Assembly: GCF_022347765.1 (NCBI RefSeq)
Contig: NZ_JAKRFZ010000009.1
Coordinates: 168,712 to 232,711, forward strand
Direction: 5' to 3'
DNA from: Pseudoalteromonas sp. OOF1S-7
GTDB taxonomy: Bacteria; Pseudomonadota; Gammaproteobacteria; Enterobacterales; Alteromonadaceae
DNA length: 64,000 bases
Shown here: in pieces, positions 46,983-59,517 of the stretch
Numbering within the stretch: the stretch's first letter is position 1
Layout of the letters: every line of letters starts with the position of its first letter
The notes under the pieces: generated by a model
What the model was told of the DNA's origin: nothing
What the model saw: only the letters and a program-made list of their open reading frames with translations
Databases searched by the model: none
Translations under genes and position numbers: made by a program

Positions 46983-48434
46983 ATGCAATTTCGTACCATT
47001 ATAAAGATACTCGGACAGCTTGTTGCGCTCTTTAGTCTGACTATGGTGCCACCGGCGCTGGTGTCTTTGATCTATAAGGACGGCGGCGGGGTGCCGTTTG
47101 TTCTGGCATTTATCTTTAGTGTTCTGATTGGCCTGATGGCCTACTACCCGAACCGTAAAGAGCAGGGCGATCTGAAAGCCAGAGAGGGCTTTTTGATTGT
47201 GGTTTTGTTCTGGCTGGTACTGGGTGCCTTCGCGGCTGTGCCGCTGATCTTCTTAAGTGAGCCTAATCTGTCGTTTGCCGATGCCGTCTTTGAGGCATTT
47301 TCCGGTCTGACAACCACAGGTGCAACGGTGCTGACCGGTATCGAGTACTTACCTAAGTCCGTGCTGTTCTATCGCCAGCAGCTGCAGTGGCTCGGTGGTA
47401 TGGGGATCATTGTACTGGCTGTCGCTGTACTGCCTATGCTCGGCGTCGGTGGCATGCAGCTGTATCGGGCTGAAACGCCAGGCCCAGTTAAAGACTCCAA
47501 GATGACGCCCCGCATTGCCGATACGGCTAAGCACTTATGGTATATCTATGTGACGCTGACACTGGCCTGTACGCTGGCGTATGCCTGGGCAGGCATGAGC
47601 TGGTTTGATGCCATTTGTCATGCCTTTGCGACCATCGCCATTGGAGGGTTCTCGACCTATGACGCCTCGATAGGCTATTTCGATAGCCCAATGATCAACG
47701 CCATTTGTGTGTTCTTTTTGCTTATTGCGGCGGCCAACTTTTCACTGCATTATGCGGCCGTGGCGGGTCGCAGCCTGAAAGTATACTTCAGAGATCCTGA
47801 GCTCAAAGTCTTTTTGTTTATTCAGCTCGCGCTGGTGGTGTTGTGTTTTGCGGTACTTTCCTCCAAGCAGGTATACAGCAACGGGGATGAAACCCTGGAT
47901 CATGCTTTATTTCAGGCGGTTTCTATCAGCACCACCGCAGGTTTCGCCACCGACAGCTTTGCAGCCTGGCCTCTATTTCTGCCTATTTTGCTGATTTTTT
48001 CCAGTTTTATTGGTGGCTGTGCGGGTTCAACGGGCGGCGGTATGAAAGTGGTGCGGGTGTTTTTACTTTACCTGCAAGGGATCCGGGAGCTTAATCGCCT
48101 GGTTCACCCGCGTGCCATCTATTCTATTAAGTTAGGTCGTAAGGCATTGCCCGACAAAGTAGTCGAAGCTGTGTGGGGCTTTTTCTCAGCTTATGCACTG
48201 GTATTTGTGATCATCATGATTGCGCTATTGGGCACCGGGCTGGATAACATTACCGCTTTCTCAGCCACTGCTGCGTGCCTGAATAATCTGGGTCCGGGCC
48301 TGGGCGATGTCGCCGCTCACTATGGTGACATTCCTGATTCCGCAAAATGGATCTTAACGCTGGCGATGGTCTTCGGCCGCCTCGAAATCTTCACTTTGCT
48401 GGTCCTGTTTACCCCCACGTTCTGGCGTGGGTGA
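46983..48434 (+). CDS. trkH: Trk potassium uptake channel TrkH
   Basis: TrkH (483 residues, as in E. coli) is the membrane pore of the Trk K+ system. It has about 10-12 membrane segments and four selectivity-filter-like P-loops, for example EAFSGLTTTGATVL, HAFATIAIGGFST, AVSISTTAGFATD and AACLNNLGPG. The regulatory NAD-binding partner TrkA is encoded at 50205 on the other strand. Confidence 0.97.
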   Translation: MQFRTIIKILGQLVALFSLTMVPPALVSLIYKDGGGVPFVLAFIFSVLIGLMAYYPNRKEQGDLKAREGFLIVVLFWLVLGAFAAVPLIFLSEPNLSFADAVFEAFSGLTTTGATVLTGIEYLPKSVLFYRQQLQWLGGMGIIVLAVAVLPMLGVGGMQLYRAETPGPVKDSKMTPRIADTAKHLWYIYVTLTLACTLAYAWAGMSWFDAICHAFATIAIGGFSTYDASIGYFDSPMINAICVFFLLIAAANFSLHYAAVAGRSLKVYFRDPELKVFLFIQLALVVLCFAVLSSKQVYSNGDETLDHALFQAVSISTTAGFATDSFAAWPLFLPILLIFSSFIGGCAGSTGGGMKVVRVFLLYLQGIRELNRLVHPRAIYSIKLGRKALPDKVVEAVWGFFSAYALVFVIIMIALLGTGLDNITAFSATAACLNNLGPGLGDVAAHYGDIPDSAKWILTLAMVFGRLEIFTLLVLFTPTFWRG

Positions 48435-48485
48435 GGCACGGTCGCTACGCGACGACGAGTGACTTAACGTCACTCGGAGAGTGCC
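48435..48485. repeat. Clustered hairpins after trkH
   Basis: Two nested hairpins lie in the 3' region: GTCGC-tac-GCGAC (48441-48453) and CGAGTGAC-ttaac-GTCACTCG (48456-48476), enclosed by an outer GGCAC/GTGCC stem (48435-48439, 48481-48485). There is no clear T-run. Confidence 0.6.
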
Positions 48486-48905
48486 GAACGCGAGACCGGG
48501 GGTGCCGAGCTGTGGATGGTTTTTGGGCACTTATCTAAAGAGACCGCGAGACCTGCCGCACCGATCTTTGATCTATTTACCTGCCTTATTCCTTAGTGGA
48601 ACTTTCTGAACAAACAGACCTGATAAAGGTATAATTGTAAATTAAATATATTGCATATAACTGTAAATTCAACTCGTTTATGAATTACATTCCTTTTAAA
48701 TCAGGGTGTTAGTGTTTTTTGTGTAAAGTTGAAATGTGTTAAAGTTAACTGCGGTTAAAAAAATATATCAAAAAGCGCAAAAAATGCATTTTTTCATTAG
48801 TGATGGTGTCATATTTGTATCGTCAGGGTTAATACCCAACCTTTTAAGTTGCCCATACAGGAAAGTGGGTGTTGCCAGAAAATGAAACTATGAGGAATGG
48901 CCGGG
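48486..48905. other. 420-bp A+T-rich intergenic region
   Basis: I see no gene or RNA here. From 48590 the base composition shifts to strongly A+T rich (many ATAT, AAAA and TTTT runs) up to the start of the next gene. It probably holds its promoter. Confidence 0.5.
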
Positions 48906-49394
48906 ATGTTTGCCATGTCACAGCAAAATAAACACAAAGCAGTAGCAACAGGGATAGTAAGCCAGGTGAATCTGGCTGGCGGCGCCAGTGATTTAACTGA
49001 ATGTGTGGCTCAACTCAACCAGTATATGAGCGGGGCCGGGAGCTTACAGTACGATAGTTGTTTACCATCTGCACATGGCAGTGTATCACTGCTGCGTTAT
49101 GACGGCGTCGAAGTCAGTGAGTGCATGATTGGCATTATTTCAGAAAACGCATTATGGCAAACGCGTAGTTTACCGCCCCTGGTAATGAAAGAGCACACGG
49201 GTCAGCTGACACACAATAGCCATGAACATACGCTGGGTATTACCTTTATTACAAAGCGCAATGGTGAACCTATGTTGTTCTTTACTGAACACTACGAGCA
49301 ACACCTCGCACTTAGCACGCTGGAAGTACAAAGCCGTATGATGACTCTCAGGGATGCGGCAATTCTGTTGAAAGGGTATTTGCAACAAGGTTAA
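48906..49394 (+). CDS. Unknown 162-residue protein
   Basis: I do not recognise this protein. I take the ATG at 48906, nine bases after AGGA; ATGs at 48897 and 48915 are also open, the first overlapping the likely ribosome-binding site. No signal peptide or membrane helix is seen. Around residue 60-80 there is DYSCLPSAHGSVSLLRYDG-like sequence (DSCLPSAHGSVSLLRYDG) and three Cys occur in all. It lies 85 bp before the PilZ gene on the same strand and could share its regulation. No function is proposed. Confidence 0.7.
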   Translation: MFAMSQQNKHKAVATGIVSQVNLAGGASDLTECVAQLNQYMSGAGSLQYDSCLPSAHGSVSLLRYDGVEVSECMIGIISENALWQTRSLPPLVMKEHTGQLTHNSHEHTLGITFITKRNGEPMLFFTEHYEQHLALSTLEVQSRMMTLRDAAILLKGYLQQG

Positions 49395-49479
49395 TTCCGT
49401 TCCTTTAATAGGGTTTTAGCATTATATTAATTAGATTTTGCTGCTACACTATTTGCAGAGTAGTTAGCAGGGTTACAAG

Positions 49480-50166
49480 ATGTTGAGGCGTAAAACGCAG
49501 CGGAGCAGGAAGCACTTATCGCAAATTCCAGCGGGCAGCTTAATCGATATTGAAATCGTCATGCCGGCCAGCCGGAAACGCGTTCGTACAGAGTTTATCG
49601 GGGTGCTTGAAGATCAATATATTATTTTAAACTATCCCAACCCTAAGCGACTCGGCGCGGCGGCAGATTATGTGAAGACAGGCACGGAGATCATTGTCCG
49701 GGCCCTGCCTGAAGACAGCAATGGTCAGATCATTGCCTTCAAAGAGAACATTAAAGCCATTAGTAATCACCCCGCGCGGCTTATTTTTCTGTTTTACCCT
49801 CGCGAAGTACAAACCTATCAACTGCGAGCCCAAACTCGCGTGCCAGCCCTGATCCCGGCCATTTTGCAATTACCCGACTACAATGAAGTTGGCGTCATCA
49901 AAGACATTTCACTGTCTGGCATGATGTTCGATATTCAAAAAGAGCACCTGCCGGACGACCTGGAATCAGAAAACTGTGAGGTGCTGATTGAAGGCAAAGA
50001 CGACAATGCGTCAGCCATCAAAGGTAAGGTGTGCCGTATTATTGAAAGTGCAGAGGGCAATGTCTCTTTGGGGATCCAGGTGGTGGGTCCGGATACTACC
50101 ATTAAAGCGGTATTAAAAGACTACCTGATTGACTTGTCTATTTTGTCTGAAGAAGAGGAGCATTAG
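49480..50166 (+). CDS. PilZ-domain c-di-GMP-binding protein (YcgR-like)
   Basis: This 228-residue protein has an N-terminal beta-barrel of the YcgR type (about 1-115) and a C-terminal PilZ domain (about 116-220). The c-di-GMP ligand motifs are visible: RAQTR (R-x3-R) near 117 and DISLSG (D-x-S-x-x-G) near 142-147. It probably acts as a cyclic-di-GMP effector, for example as a motility brake. The layout resembles YcgR, but the sequence match is not diagnostic. Confidence 0.9.
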   Translation: MLRRKTQRSRKHLSQIPAGSLIDIEIVMPASRKRVRTEFIGVLEDQYIILNYPNPKRLGAAADYVKTGTEIIVRALPEDSNGQIIAFKENIKAISNHPARLIFLFYPREVQTYQLRAQTRVPALIPAILQLPDYNEVGVIKDISLSGMMFDIQKEHLPDDLESENCEVLIEGKDDNASAIKGKVCRIIESAEGNVSLGIQVVGPDTTIKAVLKDYLIDLSILSEEEEH

Positions 50167-50187
50167 CTGACCCAGGTATTGGTCAGC
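50166..50187. terminator. Hairpin between convergent PilZ gene and trkA
   Basis: GCTGACC and GGTCAGC (7-bp arms) flank an 8-base loop starting inside the PilZ stop codon. No T-run. Confidence 0.35.
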
Positions 50188-50204
50188 CAGAAGTGCTCTG
50201 CATA

Positions 50205-51581
50205 TTACACAAATAGTGCACTGACCTGGAAGAGCTTTTCAACCACGCCAATCTGTTTTTTATCAATCAGGAACATGATGACATGATCTCCTGAAAGGAT
50301 AATGGTGTCATCGTGTGCAATTAACACTTCGTCGTCCCGGACGATGGCGCCAATGGTGGTGCCTGCTGGCAGCTTGATATCCCGGATTGCGCGGCCAACC
50401 ACTTTCGAGGTGTTTTCATCACCATGCGCAACCGCTTCAATAGCTTCGGCAGCCCCCTTACGCAGCGAGTAAACATTTACGATATCACCGCGCCTCACGT
50501 GAGTGAGTAGGGCAGAAATGGTCGCTTGCTGAGGTGATATAGCAATGTCGATTTCGCCACCCTGTACCAGATCGACATAGGCGCCCCGTTGGATCAGTAC
50601 CATGGTCTTTTGTGCGCCCATACGTTTGGCCAGCATGGCCGCCATGATATTGGCTTCATCGTCGTTGGTGACCGCAATAAACACATCAACCTGTTCAATA
50701 TGCTCTTCTGACAACAACTCCTGATCAGAAGCATCACCACAAAAGACCACGGTATTGTCGAGCATTTCTGACAAGGAAGAAGCTCGTGCATGATTTCGTT
50801 CAATCAATTTAACGCTGTGGTTTTTTTCGAGTGATCGAGCAAGGCCTGCACCGATATTACCGCCACCGGCAATCATAATTTTACGGTACGAACGTTCGAG
50901 TTTTTGCAACTCGTTCATTACCGCACGGATATGTTTGGTCGCTGCGATAAAGAAGACCTCGTCGTCGGCCTCTATGACTGTGGTACCAAGCGGTTTAATG
51001 GCTTTACCCTGACGATAAATGGCCGCAACGCGGGTGTCGACATTGGGAATATGCTCTTTCAGTGCAGACAATGCATAACCAACCAGCATACCACCATAAT
51101 AGGCTTTTACGGCCACCAGAGATAACATGCCATCGGCAAATTGCAGTACCTGTAGTGCTCCGGGATAATCGATAAGGCGGCGAATATAGCGGGTCACCAG
51201 TTGCTCCGGCGCGATATAGTGGTCAACTGGCAGATCGTCATTATGGAAGAGCTTTTCCCGATATTTCAGGTATTGCTCGGAGCGGATCCGGGCAATTTTG
51301 GTGGGCGTATTAAAAATACTGTAGGCCACCTGACAGGCGATCATATTGACCTCGTCCGAGCTGGTCACCGCAATGACCATATCGGCATCTTCGGCACCGG
51401 CTTGCCTGAGCACATCCGGGTGTGCACTGTGTCCTGTTACGCCTTGCAGGTCGTACTTATCCTGCAATTCCCGCAGTCGTTCGCCGTCAATGTCTACCAC
51501 AGTGATTTCGTTCTGTTCACCGACCAGGTTTTCGGCCAGTGTACCGCCGACTTGTCCGGCGCCTAAGATGATGATTTTCAT
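50205..51581 (-). CDS. trkA: Trk potassium uptake regulatory subunit TrkA
   Basis: TrkA (458 residues, as in E. coli) is the cytoplasmic NAD(H)-binding gating ring for TrkH. Two RCK modules are present, with GxGxxG motifs [13 protein letters not shown] (7-19) and [13 protein letters not shown] (near 240). It ends the operon def-fmt-rsmB-trkA, 17 bp after rsmB, an order conserved in enterobacteria. Confidence 0.97.
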   Translation of the reverse strand: MKIIILGAGQVGGTLAENLVGEQNEITVVDIDGERLRELQDKYDLQGVTGHSAHPDVLRQAGAEDADMVIAVTSSDEVNMIACQVAYSIFNTPTKIARIRSEQYLKYREKLFHNDDLPVDHYIAPEQLVTRYIRRLIDYPGALQVLQFADGMLSLVAVKAYYGGMLVGYALSALKEHIPNVDTRVAAIYRQGKAIKPLGTTVIEADDEVFFIAATKHIRAVMNELQKLERSYRKIMIAGGGNIGAGLARSLEKNHSVKLIERNHARASSLSEMLDNTVVFCGDASDQELLSEEHIEQVDVFIAVTNDDEANIMAAMLAKRMGAQKTMVLIQRGAYVDLVQGGEIDIAISPQQATISALLTHVRRGDIVNVYSLRKGAAEAIEAVAHGDENTSKVVGRAIRDIKLPAGTTIGAIVRDDEVLIAHDDTIILSGDHVIMFLIDKKQIGVVEKLFQVSALFV

Positions 51582-51598
51582 AAGCTAGTTTAGCGCTA

Positions 51599-52882
51599 TT
51601 ATTGTTTTTTCAGCCGCGCGTAATAAAAGCCATCGGTATGGCCTGGCAGCAATTGCAATCCGGGTTTATCCGGCGTGTCCTGTGCGTGCAGCGGGGTGAG
51701 CTGAGCATCCGCCGTGCGTGCTAAAAACGCCGTTACTTGCTCGGTATTTTCCTGAGGCAGCACAGAGCAGGTTGCGTACACTAACGTACCGCCAGGCTTG
51801 AGCAGTGGCCAGATGGCATCCAAAATGCTGGCCTGTAAGGCCGCCAGTTCATCAATGTCGGTGGCACGACGCAACCACTTGATGTCCGGGTGTCGACGGA
51901 TAACGCCGGTTGCCGAGCAGGGCACATCTAGTAAAATGCGATCAAACTGCTCGCCCTGCCACCAGGTATCTGGTGTTGCAGCATTGGCTTCAAGACACTG
52001 GGCACTGAGGTGCAGACGTTTAAGGTTTTCATCGACGCGTTTGAGGCGCTCACCATCGGCATCCAGTGCGATGACATGAGCATCGGCCAGTTCCAGAATA
52101 TGGCAGGTTTTGCCACCGGGGGCGGCACAGGCATCCAGAATATGCTCGCCATCTTGCGGGTCCAGTAACCGGGCTGCCATTTGCGCCGCGGCATCCTGCA
52201 CTGAACTGGCACCCTGAGCAAAGTCTGGTAACTGCTGCACATCCACAGGTTTGGTCAGCAAAATGCCATCCACAAAGTCCGGGTCCAGCGTATGCGCAAT
52301 GCCTTCACCATCGAGGCGCGCGGCATAGTCTGTGGTGCTCGACTGGCGTTGGTTGACGCGTAACCACATCGGCGCTTGTTGCTGGTTGTCGTGCAAAATA
52401 TCTTGCCATTGCTGTGGGTAAGCCGCCTGCAGCTTTTTGATAAACCAGCCCGGATGGTTGTATTTGCATACCGGGATGGCATCGGCGCTGGCTTCTAACG
52501 TGTCCTGAGCACGCTGAAAGTTACGTAACACCGCGTTGATCAGCCCCTTCAGTCCAGGCGCCTGAAGCTTATTGGCCGCATTAACGGTTTCGGCGACGGC
52601 TGCATGAGCAGGCACTCGCATGTGTTGCAACTGGTAAATACCCACATACAGTAAGAACTGAAAGACCCGGTTCTTGCCTTTGAGCGGTTGCTCCAGCAGC
52701 TGCTGGCAATAGTGCTCCAGACTGGGCAGATAGCGCAAAACGCCATAGCAGATCTGTTGTAACAGGGCGCGGTCTTTTACTGGCAACTGGCGGCTGGCAT
52801 AGGGCAACTGGGTCGTCAGTGACTGGCCTTTATCAACAACCTGAAACAGGGTTTGCGCGGCAAGCGCGCGTACATTGGCCAT
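51599..52882 (-). CDS. rsmB: 16S rRNA m5C967 methyltransferase RsmB (Sun)
   Basis: RsmB (427 residues; E. coli 429) makes 5-methylcytosine 967. The N-terminal NusB-like domain is followed by the methyltransferase with [16 protein letters not shown] (SAM site), [20 protein letters not shown] (general catalytic region with Pro-Cys) and the nucleophile segment [12 protein letters not shown]. It shares one base with the fmt stop (TGATG). Confidence 0.97.
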   Translation of the reverse strand: MANVRALAAQTLFQVVDKGQSLTTQLPYASRQLPVKDRALLQQICYGVLRYLPSLEHYCQQLLEQPLKGKNRVFQFLLYVGIYQLQHMRVPAHAAVAETVNAANKLQAPGLKGLINAVLRNFQRAQDTLEASADAIPVCKYNHPGWFIKKLQAAYPQQWQDILHDNQQQAPMWLRVNQRQSSTTDYAARLDGEGIAHTLDPDFVDGILLTKPVDVQQLPDFAQGASSVQDAAAQMAARLLDPQDGEHILDACAAPGGKTCHILELADAHVIALDADGERLKRVDENLKRLHLSAQCLEANAATPDTWWQGEQFDRILLDVPCSATGVIRRHPDIKWLRRATDIDELAALQASILDAIWPLLKPGGTLVYATCSVLPQENTEQVTAFLARTADAQLTPLHAQDTPDKPGLQLLPGHTDGFYYARLKKQ

Positions 52883-53826
52883 CAGGCACCCACCTGGCTA
52901 TCAGGCGTGACCCAGTCGCTGCGACCATTTAAAAAGTCTTGCGCAGACATGGGCTTTTTACCTTGAGGCTGAAGTTGCGTGATAGTCAGTGCTTGCTCAC
53001 CGCAGGCAATGGTGATGCCGGTTTTATCGGCACTGAGTACCTGTCCGGGCGTGCCTTGCTGCGATACGATATCAGCCTGCCAAATCTTAACTGTTTGCCC
53101 CTGCATCTGGGTGTAGCAGACCGGCCAGGGATTAAAGGCCCGGATGTTACGCTCAATTTGTGCCGCATCCATTGACCAGTCTATATTGGCTTCTTCTTTA
53201 GAAAGCTTTTTGGCGTAATTAGCCAGTGCATCATCCTGCGGCTCGGCACTCAGCTTGTCTTCGGCCAGTTTGTCCAGAGTCTCCACTAATGCATCGGGTC
53301 CCAGCTCGGCCAGTTTGTTATACAGGCTGGCGCTGGTTTCGTCCTGGTCAATTGGGCAGGTTGCAATGTGCAGCATGTCGCCGGTATCCAGGCCCTCATC
53401 CATTTGCATAATGGTGACGCCTGTCTCTTTATCGCCAGCCCAGATAGCACGCTGGATTGGCGCCGCACCACGCCAGCGTGGCAAGATTGAACCATGTACG
53501 TTGAGACAGCCAAGCCTTGGCGTATCTAAAATGGCTTTTGGTAATAACAGGCCATAAGCCACCACAACCATCACGTCGGCTTCCAGCGCAGCAAGTTCCG
53601 CCTGCGCATCGTCAGACTTGAGAGACTGAGGCTGATAGACCGGCAGGTTATGTTCCAGTGCCAGGGTTTTTACTTCGCTGGCTTTGAGTTTTTTACCTCG
53701 GCCGGCAGGGCGGTCGGGCTGGCTGTATACAGCGACAACGTCATGGTGTGATGCGATCAGCGCTGCCAAGTGCTTGGCAGCAAAATCCGGGGTGCCCGCA
53801 AAGACAATACGCAGAGATTTGCTCAC
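52882..53826 (-). CDS. fmt: Methionyl-tRNA formyltransferase
   Basis: Fmt (314 residues; E. coli 315) formylates initiator Met-tRNA with 10-formyltetrahydrofolate. The motif [20 protein letters not shown] and the following [16 protein letters not shown] are the catalytic region with Asn, His and Asp. It is downstream of def, giving the classic pair that adds and removes the formyl group. Confidence 0.98.
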   Translation of the reverse strand: MSKSLRIVFAGTPDFAAKHLAALIASHHDVVAVYSQPDRPAGRGKKLKASEVKTLALEHNLPVYQPQSLKSDDAQAELAALEADVMVVVAYGLLLPKAILDTPRLGCLNVHGSILPRWRGAAPIQRAIWAGDKETGVTIMQMDEGLDTGDMLHIATCPIDQDETSASLYNKLAELGPDALVETLDKLAEDKLSAEPQDDALANYAKKLSKEEANIDWSMDAAQIERNIRAFNPWPVCYTQMQGQTVKIWQADIVSQQGTPGQVLSADKTGITIACGEQALTITQLQPQGKKPMSAQDFLNGRSDWVTPDSQVGA

Positions 53827-53872
53827 TTAAGATCCCAGTTTAGGTAGTAATTAATAGTCGGTAACGACACGC

Positions 53873-54382
53873 TTACGCGCGTGCCGCCAGTTTGGCTTCT
53901 TTTTCGATTTTTTTACGGATCCGCTGACGTTTCAGCGGCGACAAGTAATCGATGAACAACTTGCCCAGCAGGTGGTCGAGTTCGTGCTGTACGCACACAG
54001 CTAACAAACCATCAGCGTCAAATTCGTAGCTTTCGCCGTGCTCGTTAAGTGCTTTAACAGTGACGGTTTCTGCGCGATCAACTTTGGCGTAGGAATAAGG
54101 CACAGACAAACAACCTTCTTCGCTGACGGTTGAACCATCTTTGGCTGTGATTTCAGGGTTGATCAAAACCCGTGGCTCGTTGCGCTCTTCTGATACATCG
54201 ATCACCACAATGCGCTGGTGAATATCTACCTGCGTGGCGGCAAGGCCAATACCATTTTCTTCATACATGGTTTCCAGCATGTCCGCGACAATCAGGCGGA
54301 TCTCGTCATTTACTTCGGCAACCGGTTTTGCAACCGTGCGCAAACGCTCATCTGGAAAACTCAGTACTGCTAACTTAGCCAT
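53873..54382 (-). CDS. def: Peptide deformylase
   Basis: Def (169 residues, as in E. coli) removes the N-formyl group from nascent proteins. All three metal-site motifs are present: GIGLAATQ (near 45), EEGCLSVP (Cys ligand) and QHELDHLLG (two His ligands and catalytic Glu). The gene is divergent from the LysM-protein gene. Confidence 0.98.
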   Translation of the reverse strand: MAKLAVLSFPDERLRTVAKPVAEVNDEIRLIVADMLETMYEENGIGLAATQVDIHQRIVVIDVSEERNEPRVLINPEITAKDGSTVSEEGCLSVPYSYAKVDRAETVTVKALNEHGESYEFDADGLLAVCVQHELDHLLGKLFIDYLSPLKRQRIRKKIEKEAKLAARA

Positions 54383-54498
54383 AGATACCTTTTACACTTG
54401 AATTAAATGGGGTAATGTATGCTCTTATTTTAGCCATTCACGTTCCCCTTTAACAGGTTTTGGTGGATAATATCGAAAAATAACTCAAGGAAGCCTGC

Positions 54499-55620
54499 AT
54501 GAAATCTCATATTGCCGCCCTTTTGCTGGCAACGAGTGCTGTTTTTCCTGCCTTAGCACAAACGCTGGCGGTAAAAACCAGTGCGCCCGAGCGTTATGTT
54601 GTTAAAAAAGGGGATACCCTTTGGGATATTTCTAGTCTGTATTTGAACAGTCCCTGGAAGTGGCCTGCTTTATGGCAGTGGAACCCCCAGATTAACAATC
54701 CGCACCTGATCTATCCGGGAGACGTTTTATCGCTGCACTACGATAGCGAGGGGAACCCACGGCTGAGTCTGGCAAAAGGGGTGCGCCGACTTTCTCCTCA
54801 GGTTCGTGTGGTGAGCGATAAAAACCAGGCCATACCCACTTTACCTTTGGCGGTGATGGAACCCTTTATGCGTTTCGAACAAGCGCTGGGAGCCGGGGAC
54901 TTCGCGCAGCTACCTATGGTGCTGGGATCAAACTTCAACTACAAAATGAACATTGAAGGCCACCTTTTGTATGTCAAAGGGGATCTGCCTCGTGGTGGTA
55001 ACTATGGCATTTATCGTAAGGGAGATGCTTACCGGGATCCTGATAACGGCGCGATATTAGCCTATGAGTCTATTCTGGTCGGGACCGGCCGGGTGGTCAG
55101 AACCGGTAATATTGAAGCTGGCAAACCGAGCACGGTGAAGATTGAATCGGTTCGTCGTGAAGTAAAACCCAGTGACGTGCTGATGCCTATCTCCAGCGGA
55201 CAAAGTTATTCGGCTAACTTCAAAATGACCCAGCCGGTGCAGGCCATTTCAGGCAACATCATTGCGAGCAGCAATAAGTTGCGTGAGTTCAGCACCATGG
55301 CGGTTGTGGTTATCGACTTAGGTCGTAAAGATGACCTGCATGAAGGGAATGTACTTGCAATCCATCGCCAGTCTCCTACAGTGATTGAGAAGGAGTCGGG
55401 TCCGAGTTATATCGAAGATGCCAGCAGCCTGGACAAAGTGATCACGCAAGTGAGCGAATGGTTTGGTGAAGAGAACGACGAAGACAGCGTCGTCTGGCAT
55501 ATGCCAAAAGAACAGGTTGGTGAGCTGATGTTGTTCAAAGTGTATGACAACATCAGTTATGCCATGGTGACCAAAACACGTCAGCCCGTCAGAGTGGGGG
55601 ATTCTGTCAGCAGTCGTTAA
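54499..55620 (+). CDS. LysM-domain secreted protein
   Basis: This 373-residue protein has a signal peptide (cleavage near Ala20, PALAQTLA) and one LysM domain at about 33-80 (YVVKKGDTLWDISSLYL), which binds peptidoglycan. The remainder (roughly 100-373) is a beta-rich region common to the LysM protein found between def and dprA in many gammaproteobacteria, where its function is not established. It is divergent from def and 68 bp before dprA. Confidence 0.9.
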   Translation: MKSHIAALLLATSAVFPALAQTLAVKTSAPERYVVKKGDTLWDISSLYLNSPWKWPALWQWNPQINNPHLIYPGDVLSLHYDSEGNPRLSLAKGVRRLSPQVRVVSDKNQAIPTLPLAVMEPFMRFEQALGAGDFAQLPMVLGSNFNYKMNIEGHLLYVKGDLPRGGNYGIYRKGDAYRDPDNGAILAYESILVGTGRVVRTGNIEAGKPSTVKIESVRREVKPSDVLMPISSGQSYSANFKMTQPVQAISGNIIASSNKLREFSTMAVVVIDLGRKDDLHEGNVLAIHRQSPTVIEKESGPSYIEDASSLDKVITQVSEWFGEENDEDSVVWHMPKEQVGELMLFKVYDNISYAMVTKTRQPVRVGDSVSSR

Positions 55621-55688
55621 TCCCGCAACTTGCCTTAGTATGATTTCATAGTTTCAGCACAGGAGTGCACTTTGCTCAGGGAGGGCGC

Positions 55689-56768
55689 ATGGCAACACTG
55701 GATTTACGGCACAGTCTGGCACTGAGGATATGTCCCGGGCTGGGCAGCAATACACTGGAGCGGGCGATTCAGCACATCACGCCCGCCGAACTTTTCACTG
55801 TTTCGCCTCTCAGATTGCATGAAGTGGGGCTGCCTCAGGATGCAATCCACTACCTGCAAGCGCCAGACTGGCACTTTATCGATACCCAGATCCAGCGATG
55901 CATCGCGAAGCACATTCAGCTGGTTGGTTACTTTGACGCCGCTTACCCGCCATTATTAAAACAGATCAGCAGTGCACCTTTGATGCTCTTTTGCAAAGGC
56001 CGGTTGTCTTTGTTATCTGAGCCACAAATTGCCATCGTGGGTAGTCGTAATGCAACCGCTACCGGGCTGGAGATTGCCAGGGAGTTTGGCCGGTCGCTCA
56101 GTGGGGCGGGTATGACGGTAACTTCGGGGCTGGCCAGAGGCGTGGATGGTGCAGCCCATCAGGGCGCGCTGAGCCAGGGGGGCGCTACCCTGGCTGTACT
56201 GGGGACCGGGGTCGATGTGGTCTATCCACGCCGTCACAATACTTTATATCAGCAGGTCGCCGAGCAGGGGCTACTGGTGAGCGAGTTTTTACCTGGCAGT
56301 CAGCCTAAAGCCGAGCACTTTCCGCGTCGCAATCGAATTATTTCAGGCCTCTCACTGGGTGTGCTGGTGGTCGAAGCCGAAATAAAAAGTGGGTCATTGA
56401 TCACCGCACGTTACGCCCTGGAGCAAAACAAAGAGGTGTTTGCAGTGCCAGGTTCAATCCGTAACCCTTTGTCTCAGGGGTGCCATTATTTGCTCAAAGA
56501 CGGTGCAAAATTAACAGAGCGGATAGAGGATATTCTCGAAGAGGTAAGATTTTTCTCCGAAAACGGTCTATATATAGTAGAAAGTGACCAAAAACAGGAG
56601 CACTGCCCCGTATTGCAGCATCTCGGCTTTGAGGTAACCAGTGTAGATACCTTATCGCAGAGGACCCAGTGGCCAGTAGAGAAGGTGCTTGCCAGACTAC
56701 TGGACCTTGAGCTTGAAGACAAAGTAGAACGCGTACTAGACGGCTACATCAAATTAGCGAGGGGTTAA
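55689..56768 (+). CDS. dprA: DNA-processing protein DprA
   Basis: DprA (359 residues from the ATG at 55689, with AGGGAGG just upstream) binds incoming single-stranded DNA and loads RecA in natural transformation. The Rossmann core has [35 protein letters not shown] and [13 protein letters not shown]. The C-terminal winged-helix-like domain is present. It is followed after 2 bp by smg. Natural competence is not proven by this gene alone. Confidence 0.96.
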   Translation: MATLDLRHSLALRICPGLGSNTLERAIQHITPAELFTVSPLRLHEVGLPQDAIHYLQAPDWHFIDTQIQRCIAKHIQLVGYFDAAYPPLLKQISSAPLMLFCKGRLSLLSEPQIAIVGSRNATATGLEIAREFGRSLSGAGMTVTSGLARGVDGAAHQGALSQGGATLAVLGTGVDVVYPRRHNTLYQQVAEQGLLVSEFLPGSQPKAEHFPRRNRIISGLSLGVLVVEAEIKSGSLITARYALEQNKEVFAVPGSIRNPLSQGCHYLLKDGAKLTERIEDILEEVRFFSENGLYIVESDQKQEHCPVLQHLGFEVTSVDTLSQRTQWPVEKVLARLLDLELEDKVERVLDGYIKLARG

Positions 56769-56770
56769 TT

Positions 56771-57244
56771 ATGTTTGATATCCTAATGTATTTATTCGAA
56801 AACTATATTCACAGCGAAGCGGATATCTTCGTCGAACAAAACGAACTCACTGATGAACTGGTCGGGGCCGGTTTCAATCAAGACGAGATTTACAAAGCAC
56901 TGGACTGGCTGGAGCAATTGGCCGATTTACAGCAGTCTGATGAAATTCCTTATTTAAACGCCCGCCCGGATAGCGCGATCCGGATCTACACTGAGCAAGA
57001 GTGTGCCATGCTGGACATCGAATGTCGGGGCTTTTTGATGTTTGTTGAGCAAATAGGTGTGATAGATTGTACTACCCGTGAAATGGTCATCGACCGCTTA
57101 TGTGCGCTGGATAAACCGGCCATCTGTCTGGACGATTTAAAATGGGTGATCCTGATGGTGTTATTCAATGTCCCAGGCAAAGAGCATGCCTATGCCCAGA
57201 TGGAGGATCTGATCTTCGAAGAACCCACAGGTCCGCTGCATTAA
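56771..57244 (+). CDS. smg: Smg family protein (DUF494)
   Basis: This 157-residue acidic protein begins [20 protein letters not shown] and is the widespread DUF494/Smg family, always next to dprA in gammaproteobacteria. Its biochemical role is unknown. Length and sequence fit E. coli Smg (157). Confidence 0.95.
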   Translation: MFDILMYLFENYIHSEADIFVEQNELTDELVGAGFNQDEIYKALDWLEQLADLQQSDEIPYLNARPDSAIRIYTEQECAMLDIECRGFLMFVEQIGVIDCTTREMVIDRLCALDKPAICLDDLKWVILMVLFNVPGKEHAYAQMEDLIFEEPTGPLH

Positions 57245-57384
57245 CCCTCCTTACACTCACTGAGGGGCACGGTTTTGTTAGGTCAGGCGAATTGCCTGGC
57301 TGACGCTTCTTTGTTCCTTATATCTCTTTCCCTTGATACTATTACGAACGCACAGCCATAGGGGTGAAGTAGACGGGACTTGTT

Positions 57385-57950
57385 ATGAGTAAAATAGATC
57401 ATTCGTTGTTTAATGCAGACCAGCATGCCCTGGAGCGGGAGTATGAGGTTTGCCCTGAATGTGGCTCTGAGCTGGTGATCAAGCACAGTAAGTCGGGTCC
57501 TTTCCTTGGCTGCGCCAGTTATCCCGCGTGCGATTACATCCGCGCCATCGCGCATCATGATAACCACGATATTAAGGTGCTGGAAGACAGCGCCTGTCCT
57601 TTGTGTAGCGAGCCACTGGTTGTGCGCAATGGTCGCTATGGCATGTTTATCGGGTGTACCGGCTATCCTCAGTGTCACTATATTGCCCACGATGATGAGC
57701 CAGAAGAAGCGTCGGGTCCGTCCTGTCCCAAGTGCCAAAAAGGCACCTTACACAAACGCAAGAATAAGTATGGTAAGTTTTTTTATGCCTGCGATGCATA
57801 CCCTCAGTGCAAGTACAGTGTGAATCACCCGCCGGTTGCACACCCTTGTGAGGCCTGTGGCTGGCCCGTCATGGTGCAAAAACACCGGGGTGGAAAAGCT
57901 GTGCTACAATGCCCGCAGAAAGTTTGTCAGCATACAATTGAGGAGCCTCA

Positions 57951-57954
<4 letters not shown>
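57385..57954 (+). CDS. yrdD: Topoisomerase-like zinc-finger protein (YrdD)
   Basis: This 189-residue protein consists of four Cys4 zinc-finger units of the topoisomerase I C-terminal type, for example CPECGSELVIKHSKSGPFLGC, given here as CPECGSE...FLGC, then CPLCSEP...FIGC, CPKCQKG...FYAC and a final CEACG...LQC. It has no catalytic topoisomerase part, so it probably binds nucleic acid. Its stop overlaps the tsaC start by 4 bp. The gene is a neighbour of tsaC in E. coli too. Confidence 0.93.
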
Positions 57955-59461
<1,507 letters not shown>

Positions 59462-59475
59462 TTTGGTCACGTAAT

Positions 59476-59502
59476 AAAAAAGGCGCCGGTGGCGCCTTTT
59501 TT
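59476..59502. terminator. Strong two-way terminator after hemF
   Basis: Arms AAAAAAGGCGCC (59476-59487) and GGCGCCTTTTTT (59491-59502) form a perfect 12-bp stem with a 3-base loop, serving both hemF and the convergent chemoreceptor gene. Confidence 0.92.
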
Positions 59503-59517
59503 ATTATCAGGGTAGTG

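Noticed and set aside
55665..55689. DprA start at the upstream GTG
   Set aside because: The ATG at 55689 has a good AGGGAGG ribosome-binding site and aligns better with the family.
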